Positions 1 to 10,660 of a stretch of 64,000 nucleotides of DNA are shown in pieces. How positions within the stretch are numbered: the first letter of the stretch is position 1; the number at the start of each line of letters is the position of its first letter. The DNA comes from Hydractinia symbiolongicarpus (Eukaryota; Cnidaria; Hydrozoa; Anthoathecata; Hydractiniidae), in the NCBI RefSeq assembly GCF_029227915.1, contig NC_079882.1:20711001-20775000 (forward strand), in the 5' to 3' direction. Both the position numbers and the translations under genes were made by a program. The notes under the pieces are model-generated. The model was not told the DNA's origin. It worked only from the letters and a program-made list of their open reading frames with translations, and did no database searches.

Positions 1-68
1 GGGTAAATTTAAAGGACGGGCAAACGCGACGGGCGACCTCGTGGATTTTTCCACGGACTAACGACTAG
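1..68 (+). mobile_element. Helitron-like repeat, 3' end only
   Basis: Hairpin GTGGATTTTTCCAC at 41-54 followed 10 bases later by CTAG at 65-68. This is the arrangement of a Helitron 3' terminus (stem-loop just before CTRR). The 5' part lies outside the window. Confidence 0.5.
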
Positions 69-190
69 CCTCTTCAATAATAGCCGTATTTTGTCTGTCT
101 GTCCGCGAAAACCGCGTCCTGTTACAGAAACACGAAATGCGATATATAAAGGACGGGCGACCCCGTGGATTTTTCCACGGGTTTAAAGGC
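69..190 (+). mobile_element. Helitron-like short repeat
   Basis: Begins CTCTTCAATAATAG directly after the CTAG of the previous copy, has the GTCTGTCTGTC tract, GATATATAAAGGACGGGCGA and the CCCGTGGA/TCCACGGG hairpin at about 162-181. The CTAG end is lost. Confidence 0.5.
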
Positions 191-244
191 ACGAGTTTTG
201 GATTTTTGGCTAGGAACGAAAGATTTGCTGGCTAGCTAGCCATC

Positions 245-480
245 TATAGCCTTACTTATTACTGTTCTGACCCAATTACGGACACCGGCCCAACTTTGGA
301 CGCGGGACTGGCCCGTCAAAAGACGGGTCGGTGCGTTCACAATCGGGATGGCCCATCTATTGACGGGCCCGGCCCAACTTTGGACAAATGTATGCAAACA
401 CGTCTTAAGTTGGTACAGGCCCAACTATTGACGAAGGAATCTCTTGCTTTTAAAAGTCGTATCATCAGATGGGACAGACT
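245..480. repeat. Repeats of GGCCCAACTTTGGAC / GACGGGC type
   Basis: Short motifs such as GGCCCAACTTTGGAC (289 and 371) and GACGGGC recur here, and related words (AAAGATGG, AGTTGGGTCAGAA) appear in the opposite sense at 1910-1975. An open stretch on each strand here is just repeat DNA. The two clusters may be the ends of one old inverted-repeat element. Confidence 0.35.
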
Positions 481-489
481 CAACTGTAC

Positions 490-1180
490 TCAAATGGGAT
501 CTTAGGACTCTGCCGATACTGCTTAAGAAAAATGGTGATACTGATCACATAAAATATAAATTAACTTATAATATTTCTTTAAATCAATTTCATAATCTTT
601 CTGTTTCTTGAATTTATAACAAAATATTTCAATCATGGATGCCCCAGCCGAAACGATTTCCACTCTCAAGTTACATAATAGGTCAAGTTGCAATAATTCC
701 ATCAAAGATTATATTGAAAATTAAACATAGCAAAATAGCTTAAACAACAGCTTAGCTATAGCTGTATACCTTCGAATATATATAATATAAAATTACACTG
801 AGATAGCTAAATGTTATATTTTGATATCTGTGTAATAATTATTTGACTAGTCATTGAGCACACAAACATCTCCAATCATTCAACAAGAAAGTCTTTAACT
901 GCTTTTTAAAATGCATTCGCAGATATGGTCTTGCACGAGTTGCCAAGTAGTGTTGCTTTTGCTACCCACAACAATCTTGAAATGCATAACTCGATTTAAT
1001 CTCAGCTAGCCATATACAACAATACCTCGGCAAAAGTTGCAGCATTTCATTTTTTTGGAGTTAGTTTACGTTAAATAAAAGGTCTTGAAGTATGCAAACA
1101 TCTTTTAACGCCATGCTGCAAGTTGGTCCTCCTGTTCTGCCCGGTTAAAGAACATACATTGGCCTGATTAAGTACGGCAG
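490..1180. other. No feature recognised
   Basis: AT-rich sequence with scattered GCTAGCTA words. I see no gene, RNA or clear repeat in it. Confidence 0.5.
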
Positions 1181-1189
1181 CTTGCTCCA

Positions 1190-1440
1190 GTTAAGAACAG
1201 GGCAGAAAATACATAAGCAGGGCAACATAATCAGGACAGGCCGGCTTATTACTCAAAAAGTATTATTTAGCACTTATAAAAGGAACATAATGAGGGCAGG
1301 CCAGTTTATATACGACAGTGTAATATTATTTCTCACTTATTATAGAACGAACATAATCGGGGAAGGCCGGCTTATGTATGACAGTCAAATATTATTCGAG
1401 ACTTATAGAACAAATATAATCAATGCCCACCGCTTTTATA
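1190..1440 (+). repeat. Degenerate about 62-bp tandem repeat
   Basis: The word AACATAATCxGGxCAGGCC recurs at about 1224, 1284, 1349 and, decayed, 1413, each followed by GTATTATT..ACTTATA. A 122-codon open frame (1182-1550) is a by-product of the repeat and matches no family I know. Related CATAATCCGG words return at 1800-1870. Confidence 0.5.
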
Positions 1441-2289
1441 TCATTTGTCGTCACTTCCGACAAGCAAATAGCCCTAGTAGCAGCTGTTGTTGTTCTCAAA
1501 TGAAACGAAATTTCGTGGCAAATACTAAATTTTGGGATTTGCAAGTTTAATAACTTTTCACCAAACTTAATTCCTGCAAAAAGAATAATTTAGGTTCCGT
1601 GAAATTTAGTTACTTCAAAGTATATTATGTTGAAATGTATTTACTACAAGAGTAGTTTATACTAAGAATTACATCGATACTTTTTTCTTTCGCCATGTCT
1701 AGTTTTTAGGAGTGTTCTATCTTCCAAACAATGTTTAATTCACAAAAGTTCGAAGAAAATGACAATCATAGCCTGCCTGGCCAGCCATTATATCAGCGTT
1801 CATAATCCGGTCACCACGACATAACCAGTGCAAAAAAACATAATCGGACCATGCGTACATAATCCGGCTGTCCCGGTTGAAAACAGGCCGTTTTCGCAAT
1901 CCGAGTCGAAAGATGGGCCACCGTGTCCAAAGATGGTCCGTCCCGTCTTAAGACAGGCCGTGTTCTAAGTTGGGTCAGAATATTACTGTTCTGTATGCTA
2001 TAAGAGCAGGTTATCCTAGCTAATTTATTTTTATGTTCAGGATGTAGCCATTTACCTAGCTATTTGGCTAAAAAGTGAGAGTATAAAAATGCAGTTTGGC
2101 TACAACAATATCCTTAAGCAATGATTCTTATGCTAAATGCTTTTAACTAGCTAGCTAGATAGCTACATCTCTTATTATTTTCCTGAAAACTTTTTCTGCA
2201 CATAAAATGGATGAGCAATTGTTTTAGTTGGAGGGAGGGGTAAAGACAGGCTGTTCCCTGTGCTTTCATTTTTTCGTTTTTGTAAAAGG

Positions 2290-2645
2290 GTATTACAGCT
2301 GTTCAACTCTGTTTAACTGTACTAAGCGGTTAGTCCAGTGTTAACAACAGACTGTTTTTTTTGCAAAAAGGTAGTTATGCATATGCGCATCTCCAAGCTG
2401 TTTACCTTTACTAAGGGATCAGCACACTGACAGTTAATTTTTAAACTTTCTTGGGAATCACGGCTGTACGAATGTGCAACACTGTTTACTTGGACTAACC
2501 GGTCAGCCCGGTGTTAGCAATGAACTTTTTCTTGTGTTTTTATTTAAAAAGAGTCTGCGAGAAAGTTTTTTTTGAAAGTGTATTATCCCTATACGCCTGT
2601 GCAACACTGTTTAACTGTACTAAGCGCTCAGCTCGGTGTCATGAT
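2290..2645 (+). repeat. Degenerate tandem repeat, four units of 80-130 bp
   Basis: CTGTTTAACTGTACTAAGCGGT and variants with a following CAGCxCxGTGTTA word recur near 2306, 2394, 2477 and 2602. No coding signal. Confidence 0.5.
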
Positions 2646-2682
2646 TCATTTTTTAACTTTCACAAAAACTTATTCAACAAAA

Positions 2683-3099
2683 TCTATATAATCGCTAAGT
2701 GTGTCTGTCTGTGTGTCTGTGACAGGCAAAGTGTATGTGTTCATTTTCCATTGATGTTGCCGAAAAATGCATGTCTAATATGCTAAATTTTCTGACGTTA
2801 CGGCGCGACGTCAATAACACTACTTTAAACTCAATATCCTATATTAAATTAATGAAGCCATTACAGTGCATCTAAAACTTTGAGGGCAAATAACTTGGAA
2901 ACGAGGTGGTGACGTCAATGATTTTTCACCGTGTGGGTAACTAGAGACCACCTAGGACCAATTTGGATGATTTTCCCAAACCTATGTCCTAGAATCCGTT
3001 TCAGAATGCATGGGTTGCTGACGTCATCAAAATTATATGACGCTTATTTTTCAATTTTATCCTGCCTCAGTGGATTTTTCCACGGGTTTTATCGAGTGG
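2683..3099 (+). mobile_element. Helitron-like repeat (about 417 bp)
   Basis: Begins A/TCTATATAATCGC with a GTGTCTGTCTGTGTG tract; the 3' part has the GTGGATTTTTCCAC hairpin (about 3070-3085) and GTTTTATCGAG near the end (CTAG has decayed to GTGG). It contains several GACGTCA words. Interior sequence matches the copies at 15256, 21783 and 32553. Confidence 0.55.
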
Positions 3100-3332
3100 T
3101 AAAATAATATTGACTGATTGTTTTGCTATGGTGGGGTATCAACGGTTTGTGGACTTTGTTTTTAATTTAGCTATAGTTGCAGGAAAGTTATTTTTTGAGA
3201 AATACGTTTTAGTCGCAACACTATAATTTATAACATACTTCATATCTGTACTAAAGCCCTCCATCTGTGAGTGCTCACTTCCGGCTCACGCCTTGACTTG
3301 TGGCTTACTCCCGTTGTTTTGAACCCGGCTAG

Positions 3333-3508
3333 TCTCTTTAATAATGGCCGTATTTTGTCTGTGTTTCCGCGAAAGCCACGCCCAGTAATGGAAACACGAA
3401 ATTTTTAAAATGCGCACCAATACCAAATGCGATATATTTTTGTCCACTTTGCTGCAACGGGTTAATTTAAAGGATGGGCGACCCCATGGATTTTTCCACT
3501 GGCTAACT
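3333..3508 (+). mobile_element. Helitron-like short repeat
   Basis: Starts TCTCTTTAATAATGGCCG immediately after a CTAG (3329-3332), holds the TTTTGTCTGTG tract, GATATATTTT and GGATGGGCGACCCC, and ends with a decayed hairpin CATGGATTTTTCCACTGG. Confidence 0.5.
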
Positions 3509-3631
3509 TCTATATTATAGTACCCGTATATGTCTTTCCGTCTGCAAAACGGTACCGCAAGTAGCGAGGGACACATAATGTATGAAAAAAACGGGTGAAC
3601 CCGTGGATTTTTCCACGGGCAAACTGACTAG
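3509..3631 (+). mobile_element. Helitron-like short repeat (123 bp)
   Basis: Starts TCTATATTATAGTACCCG, has perfect hairpin CCCGTGGA-TTTT-TCCACGGG, then CAAACTGACTAG and a following T. The TC...hairpin...CTAG/T layout is complete. Confidence 0.6.
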
Positions 3632-3639
3632 TAGTATTA

Positions 3640-4335
3640 ATAATACTATTAATAAGATTTACTAAATCTCGGAGTGATTAAAAATCAGCTACCAGAATTC
3701 ATTAAGAGTATGTGATAAACCTATTACTCATGTTGAGTACACTGTCTATATTTTTTAAACTGTGGAATAAAATTGTATAAAGGTATATACTTCAGGAAAG
3801 CCAGATAAATTTTGCATCAAAAAGTGATATTTTTATCACAGAATAGTAAACTTGGTAGATGTAGAAATTATCGAACACCTTTTTTTAAGTAGCTGACTTA
3901 TGAGTACAAGCATTTAAAGCAAACCACATACAAATGTTAAGACAAGACAGCTAATTTCAAAGTTCACCACCACAAGTAATTACGTGATTCACACATTTTG
4001 AATTTGTCGAAATTCACTTGTCAATGTTAGTGGACAGAGGATTGGCCAATTTGGTTAAGTTCGATCCCTTGACACTAATTGTTGCTGTTAATTTATACTT
4101 TAAATTACCAAGTTAAATTTTGTTGAAAAGAAATGACAAAAAAAAAGTTTGTTGTTTTATATTTTCTCTTTTCTCAACTTTTTCCAGTCAAAAATTTATA
4201 TTTTTTATTTTAGATAAATATTCTATGAATTATAAGGGATAAAAAAATTTCCGAAATAGTATTAATTTCACCTTTTGTAAACATTAACTCCAAAGGGTAA
4301 CCTAGAGCTAGTTATGCATTGTCCCAGAAAGTTTT
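3640..4335. other. No feature recognised upstream of the NIDO exon
   Basis: AT-rich sequence. No partner exon for the NIDO domain could be identified. Confidence 0.4.
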
Positions 4336-4338
4336 CAG

Positions 4339-4624
4339 ACATATCTCTCAGTTTAGAACGTCGGGTTTCATTACTTTCCACGCCCCTAATGCAAGCCAAC
4401 CTGCAGATACAAGTGGAATTCATCTATCATATATTACACCATTTTGGGCTGATGTTAATGAACATTGTAATGGCGATATAAAACTAAGAGAATCTTTACT
4501 GTCACAAGAATTTCAAACTGCAAGAGATGTTATAGTTAGACAGCGAGAAATCCCAAAATTTAATGCGAACTACATGCTGTTAGTGGAATGGAGAAACATG
4601 TTTCCTGGCCATTGTTATTATCCG
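4339..4624 (+). CDS. NIDO-like domain exon (orphan)
   Basis: The open stretch reads SGFITFHAP, then ITPFWADVN and a region ending LLVEWRNMF, the pattern of a nidogen-like NIDO domain (solvent-facing GFI.F, then PFWADVD and a WxxM/V strand). The right border is a good donor, CCG/GTAAGG, in phase 0. The left border could be the acceptor TTTTCAG (start 4339) or CTCTCAG (start 4352). I cannot find its neighbours: the DNA to either side is transposon-rich. It could be a 5' exon of the CBM14/TSP1/MAM gene, part of another extracellular gene, or an abandoned exon. Confidence 0.55.
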
Positions 4625-4845
4625 GTAAGGATTTTTTGTTTTTTAAAAAATTTTATTCTTGTCACGTAATAAAGTAATAATCTACATGATGTGTCACAAT
4701 TTTAGCTCTGTTTTTAACCTGTCTTTAGCCCTTCCAAAAATCTTAAATTTTAAATTTTAAGTAAAAGGAAATTGTAACACAAGCCGATTTTTTATATTTC
4801 TTTTTTTTTCTCTGGCAAATTATACTCCTTCTAAAAGTACTATGC

Positions 4846-4875
4846 GTACCTAGTAACCACATGGTTACTAGGTAC
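4846..4875. repeat. 30-nt palindrome
   Basis: Two 14-bp arms (GTACCTAGTAACCA and its exact complement) around a central CA. Function unknown; possibly a transposon scar. Confidence 0.6.
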
Positions 4876-5083
4876 ACATACTTAAACAAGGAAAGTGTCT
4901 TAAAGGAGGCAGAGGAAGTTTTTAAGGATAATTTTGCTTGATTTTCAATTGATATTGTTGCTGGGAAAACGGATAAGGGCGCACTTGTCTTAGTTCCCGC
5001 TGTGCGTTCCGAATACAAATCATTAGGTTTCTGCATATTGTTCACACAATCCGCAGGCATGTGTGTTTGGTTTATCCTTTCTT

Positions 5084-5378
5084 AAGGGGGATTTTTACGA
5101 AGCAAATTGAACGGCGAATTCGATGGCGAATTCGCTTTTTAATTTTCACTTCAAAACAAATGAGGCGCCAAATTCATTGTTTACATTATAGTTAACCGCG
5201 CTCTGATCGGTAAAAAACTAGCAGCGAAACCTTTAGCCGCGAAAAAAGTAGAAACTGTTTCCTATTTTCAGTGAATCGAATATTTCGATGCAAAATCAAA
5301 ACAAACAAAACTGTGCATGCTCAGATACAATTCGCCATCGAATTCACCTTTCAATTCGCTTCGTGAAAATCCCCCTTT
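5084..5378. mobile_element. MITE with about 45-bp terminal inverted repeats
   Basis: Left end AAGGGGGATTTTTACGAAGC..., right end reads the same inward from the other strand (AAGGGGGATTTTCACGAAGC), continuing with GAATTCGATGGCGAATT. About 295 bp, no coding capacity. Confidence 0.65.
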
Positions 5379-5578
5379 GGTCTCTGAATAAAAAATGAAC
5401 ACATTGGTGAATATTTTACGCGGAGCCAATTCATGTGCGAGATTACATGAGAAACTAGCCGAGGCGGTGAAATTTTTTTTATAAAGCGGGTTGATATTGG
5501 TTTTAAAAAGAATGTCTTAAGATCTAGTGCTCATAATGTTGTATTTTTTATAGTGTAGTTAAGTCTAGCTTAAGATAA

Positions 5579-5623
5579 ACGTATTTCGTATTCCTGTACA
5601 AGTTACAGGAATACGAAATACGT
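5579..5623. repeat. Perfect 20-bp inverted repeat with 5-nt loop
   Basis: Arms 5579-5598 and 5604-5623 are exact complements around CAAGT, giving a strong hairpin. Could be a transposon remnant or a short hairpin RNA; nothing else supports a gene. Confidence 0.65.
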
Positions 5624-6112
5624 GGCTAGTGTTTGGAAACGAAACTTCAGGAAAGAAAAGTTGTTTAATGACGCGCCGTTTATTCATTTTAGTGCAAAAG
5701 GCACATATTTCGCTTTCTGTACAAAAGTTTGACTGATTTTTTCTGCCATTATGAGTCTTATGCCATATGTGTTGGATGTTGGATGGTTACTGACTGGTTA
5801 CTTGTCATGGATTTTAATGTATGTATTTAGTCCTTATCTTAGTCTTTCCACTTATTCGGCGATTCGGTTTGAAGAAAACAATTTCAAAGATTTAAAGATT
5901 CGGTTTGACGTCATAACAATTTTTTGGAGGTGAAAAGTTTCCGTATTTTAGGTGAAGAGAGTGCAGAGCTAGACACATTTTGGAGTTTTAAACACAATGT
6001 TAGGAAGTTTGAGTAAAGATAATTTTTGGAGCAAAATCTAGATAGCTAGCTAAAGCATCATTTCCAAACATTTTTATTCTGGTTACTTTCATTAGCTAAA
6101 ATGCTCCATTTT

Positions 6113-9088
6113 CAGTACAGCACTTTTCCTTGATCGGGTGAGTCTCCCCCGATCGGAGGTAATCACCCAATCGGGGGAGTGGACAAAAGTGCGGGTCAAT
6201 TTTGTTTATATGAACAAGGTAGATAACACTAGGTTGAGGATGGCTAGTGTAAATGTTGGTACTCTGAGAGGTAGAGCAGGCGAAGTAGTTGAAATGTTAG
6301 AACGTAGATCTGTTGATATGTGTTGTGTTCAGGAAGTCAGGTGGAGAGGAGCTTCAGTGAGATTTGTGGAAGGTAGGAGATTAAGGTATAAGCTTTTTTG
6401 GATTGGTAATAGTGATGGATATGGAGGAGTTGGCATATTCGTTGCAGAGAAGTGGGTAGAAAAAGTAATAGATGTTATGCGTGTTAATAGTCGTATTATA
6501 GTGATAAAGTTTTGACAGGTAATAGGATTGTCACTTTTCTGTCAGTTTATGCTCCACAGTGTGGACTCAGTGAGGAAGATAAAGATAAGTTTTATGATGA
6601 GTTAATAGCAGTCACATCAAAGTTTGGAGACACTGAACTTGTCATGGTGGGCGGTGACTTTAATGGTCATGTTGGGATGTCATCTGAAGGTTATAGAGGT
6701 GTGCATGGAGGCTATGGATTTGGGAGCCGAAATAAGGACGGGGAGAGTTTGCTTGAGTTTGGAATGGCAACGGACATGGTGGTTTGCAACACATCATTCA
6801 GTAAGAGACAGAGTAAGCTGATAACATATGAGTTAGGTGGCTGTGACAGATAGATTACTTCCTGGTTAGAAAGTCAGACAAGAAAGTGGTGAAGGACGTG
6901 AAAGTTATATCGGGGGAAGAGTGTGTTTCCCAGCATAGGTTGCTGGTTTGTGATATTATCTTGAAGAGTGTTAAAGAAGCCAAGGGAAAGTACAGGCCTC
7001 GTCGTAAAGTCTGGATGCTGAAGGAAGAGATTGTAGCGAGACAAATTAGTTAATGGTGAATTGTTTCAAGGGCAAGGGTGATGCATTAGAAAGAGGTAAC
7101 TATAGAGGTTTGAAGTTGGTTGATCAAGTAATGAAAGTTATTAAAAGATTGATTGATAAGTTACTTAGAGAAAGAATTGATATAGATAAGATGCAATTTG
7201 GTTTTGTTCCAAGGCGTCGCACTACAGATGTAATATTTTTACTCAGACAGCTTCAGGAAAAGTATTTAGGAAAGAAAAAGAATCTCTATTTTGCCTTTGT
7301 AGATTTAGGGAAAGCTTTTGATAGAGTGCCACGTAAAGTTATTTGGTGGACTATGAGAAAATTAGGTGTGGATGAGTGGCTAGTTATGATGGTACAGTCT
7401 ATGTACAGCAATGATAGAAGTCGTGTCAGGATTAACAGTTTGTTCTAGTCTTAGAAGCGCTGTTGATGGAGTTCAGAGCAGGTTGTCCATGGAAGTTATT
7501 GTATGCAGATGATTTGTTCCTCATAGCAGAGTTGATGGAAGAATTAGTTGAAAAGTTTGAGGAGTGGAAGAAAGGACTAAAAGGGAAAGGGCTAAGGGTG
7601 AACACAGCAAAGTCTAAATTCATTATTAGTAGCATTGCAGCCAAGTGTGACCTTGTAGTTGGAAAGTGGCCTTGTGGAGTTTGCAGGAAAGGGGTTGGTA
7701 GTAACTCAATTTTTTGTCAGACTTGCAAGCATTGGGTACATAAGAAGTGCAGTAGTATTGGTGGAAGATTAAGAGCTGACATTCAGTTTGTATGTAAGCG
7801 TTGCAAAGGTGAGATTATAGAGAATGAAGTATTTCCAGCTTCAGTGATGTACAACAGTGGCTCTTTAGAGGTAGTTGAGAACTTCTGTTACTTAGGTGAT
7901 ATGTTGGGCAGTGAAGGGGGTGTAGGAAGAAGTGTTACTTGCAGGATAGGTTCTGCTTGGAAAAAGTTCAGAGAGTTACTTCCTTTGTTGACTAGCAGAG
8001 TCTTGTCAATTGAGTTAAAAGGTCAGTTGTATGAGGCCTGTATAAGAAGTTTTTATGTTGTACAGTAGTGAGACATGGGCAGTGAAGCAGGAAGATCTTG
8101 ACCGTTTAGAAAGGGCATATGAGAATGGTTAGGTTGAAGTGTAATGCCAGTCTGAGAGACAGAAAGAGTTCAGATGAGCTAAGAAGCAGGCTAAGTATCT
8201 GTAGAATTAAAGATGCTATCCAGATAAGAAAATTGAATTGGCTGGGGCACTTGGAAAGAATGGCGCAAAGCCCAGAGGCAGACTTGGCAGGAGGTTATAA
8301 GGACAGCCTTGATACAGAGGAAGTTGAGTTTATTTCTAACACAGTCTAGATCAGATTGGAAGAGGGTCATTAATATACCCCGTCCAACCCATGCTAGCAT
8401 GGAAAACGGACGTTAAGCCGAGAATGATGATGAATGATAATGAACTCACGTGCGTATCTCGTGGCGATTCACCAATTAAAAAAAATTCAGCATGCCGTTC
8501 TGGCGCTAATAATCTTTATTTACGTTGGATCAACAACATGGTCTAATACTATTTGTTTCTTGCTAACATGTAGGAATGATTTTATTATTTTGATGTCTTG
8601 AAGCAAGCAAGGGTTAGCTAGCTTGTGAATAATTGAGTCTTTTATTATATATATACTTGTACAGATGACAGAGCTACTGCATACTTACAGGATATACCAA
8701 AACAGCTATCTAGACAACATTAATATGTAGCTACTCTTAGCTAGCTTATGTGACAAATTAGGCTAGCCAAAGCAAAAACACTAATGTAAATATATATTCG
8801 TGAAAGAAATAATGATTGATACCCTATAGCGCAAGCTAGCTAAAGAAATAAGAAACATATTATTGGTGTAATGGCTTCACATATATAAATAAACTCTGAG
8901 CAGGCGAACCCATTTGTAATGTAGAAAGATAGGCCAAAACTTTTGTGAAATATGCCGTAACATTGATTGGGGGAGAGTTGCTTGATTGACTGATTACATG
9001 CTCCAAAGCGCCACTCACGGTTATTAAAAAGATAGCGTCCGCCGCCGACTCGCGTGATTACCCCCGATCAGGGAAAAGTGCCCTACTG
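6113..9088. mobile_element. TIR DNA transposon split by a LINE
   Basis: Left end CAGTACAGCACTTTTCC and right end (inward) CAGTAGGGCACTTTTCC form TIRs of about 28 bp that continue TGATCGGGxG. They are flanked by ATTTT at 6108-6112 and 9089-9093, a likely 5-bp target duplication. Non-LINE interior (about 6113-6190 and 8442-9088) has no open frame, so this is a non-autonomous element. Superfamily not certain. Confidence 0.6.
6190..8441 (+). pseudogene. RTE-like LINE with APE endonuclease, RT and PHD-like finger (broken)
   Basis: The endonuclease part (6208-6850) shows SVNVGTLRGR, CCVQEVRW, SVYAPQ and GGDFNGHVG, with a frameshift near 6512. About 200 bp after 6850 are degraded. RT begins near 7053 with NYRGLKL, QFGFVP, FVDLGKAFDRVPR, then a deletion near 7445 removes the GSVLSPLLF region, and YADDLFLI follows at about 7501. 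After the RT lies CGVCRKGVGSN..CQTCKHWVHKKC..FVCKRCKG, a PHD-like Cys/His cluster, then the C-terminal GSAWKKFRELLPL and RKLNWLGHLERM. The 3' end carries ATGATGATGAATGAT, a microsatellite tail as in RTE LINEs. Frameshifts and deletions make it inactive. Confidence 0.8.
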
Positions 9089-9661
9089 ATTTTCACATTT
9101 TTTAGCAATCTTTCCCCTACGAACTAGGTTTGTTTTTACCCAGCATAATTTAAAAAAACGGATTTGTCAATGTGATGTGTCAATTAAGCAAAATGTGAAT
9201 GATCACTACAGCAACAAAGCTGAACTGGATCGTGGAATAGCTAGCTAGCTATAGCTAAATTAGGTGCATTTGGAAATTCATTCTGCGAACTTTGATTCCA
9301 TTTTTTATTCCATATCATTCCATTTCTAAAGTTTTTACCAGTGTTGCTAATGATTTTGTATCTCCATTATAATGATACAATCATCTTAAAATTTGTCATT
9401 TCAGATGATTCTTCACCCCAAAAGTCTTGACATCAATGAAATATAATTGTAAACACAAGATTTCACTTTATTATAAACAACAACATCATTGGTTACATCA
9501 CAAATTTATCTCCAATGAAGTCCAGCATTTTGCATTTGTTAATGTTGTTGAGATTTTTCAAATCGAAAAGAAATAAGTTGTGTATGAGCTTTTATATTAT
9601 TATGTATATGTAGAGCCTAAATTATATTTCACATTTGAAAAAAAACACATCACAGAATTAA

Positions 9662-10558
9662 CCCTATTATACCTGGGGGGGCACAAAGTGCCCGCGGCCT
9701 TTTTGACTAGGCATATCTTTAGATAAACATGTGATTAATTGCTAAAATTTTGTGACTATTCCTAACTTTTATTATTGCTTCTGATGAAAAAAAAAATTTT
9801 TGGAAAAATTTTGTACTTTTCTGGGTATATTGCTTTTTTTGGACGGAGGTAAATTTTTTTGAAATTTGAAAACCGTTGACATTCATGTAAGAATGTTATA
9901 AGATGTTGTATTGGGTATATAATTATTTATTACATGTATGTTGGTTACTAAGTGGTAACCAAGGTGTTGCTAAGGTGATATATGGTTACTATGGACAAAA
10001 AACAGACCAGATTTAAAGGAAATATCGATCCAGCAAATTGATGTCATTTCGGATCCCAATGACGTCATTATATTATTTTCCTTACCTCGATTATCTTTAA
10101 ATGTCCTGTTCTACATATGCCAAGTTTAATGACATGAGAATCAATATTTCTGGTAGAACGGGTCTTTTTATCTTTATCGTTAAAATAAGAATTATTTTTG
10201 CCGAAATGACGCATTTTTTATCTCATTGACGTCATTAAAATTACTTTTTTCATGTGAAACGCATATTTGGGCATTCATTCCACAAATCTACCAAGAATCA
10301 AGGCCATATCATTAGTAACACGCGAGAAATTAAAACGTACTGAAAAATTGGGGAAATGACCAATTTTCACATGTGTGACGTTATTTCTCTATGACGTCTT
10401 CAAATTACTTTTTTTACATGGATTGAGTTTGTACTAAGACATTCTCCAATTGAGCCAAGTTTCATCACTTAAGCACAAGTGGTTCAGGATTTATGGCCCG
10501 CGGGCACTTTGTGCCCCCCCAGGGTTAGAAGGGCTAAAAAAGCTCAGTTATAATAGGG
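9662..10558. mobile_element. piggyBac-type MITE (897 bp, flanked by TTAA)
   Basis: Flanked by TTAA at 9658-9661 and 10559-10562. Ends start CCCTATTATA on both sides, and each end has a subterminal GGGGGGGCACAAAGTGCCCGCGG palindromic block (about 9675 and 10500). TTAA target plus CCC start is the piggyBac signature. No transposase frame. The interior has three spaced copies of a TGACGTC-containing word followed by AAATTACTTTTTT. Confidence 0.7.
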
Positions 10559-10660
10559 TTAAGATGTAAATCACAAAATTAGGACGTTTTAGCTAACCGG
10601 GAAAAATATCCACTTTGTTAACTGCCTCTTTTCAAAGTTATTTTATGGAATAAAAACCAC

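Noticed and set aside
4743-5060. 105-codon minus-strand frame
   Set aside because: Covers the palindrome at 4846 and AT-rich sequence; no family resemblance.
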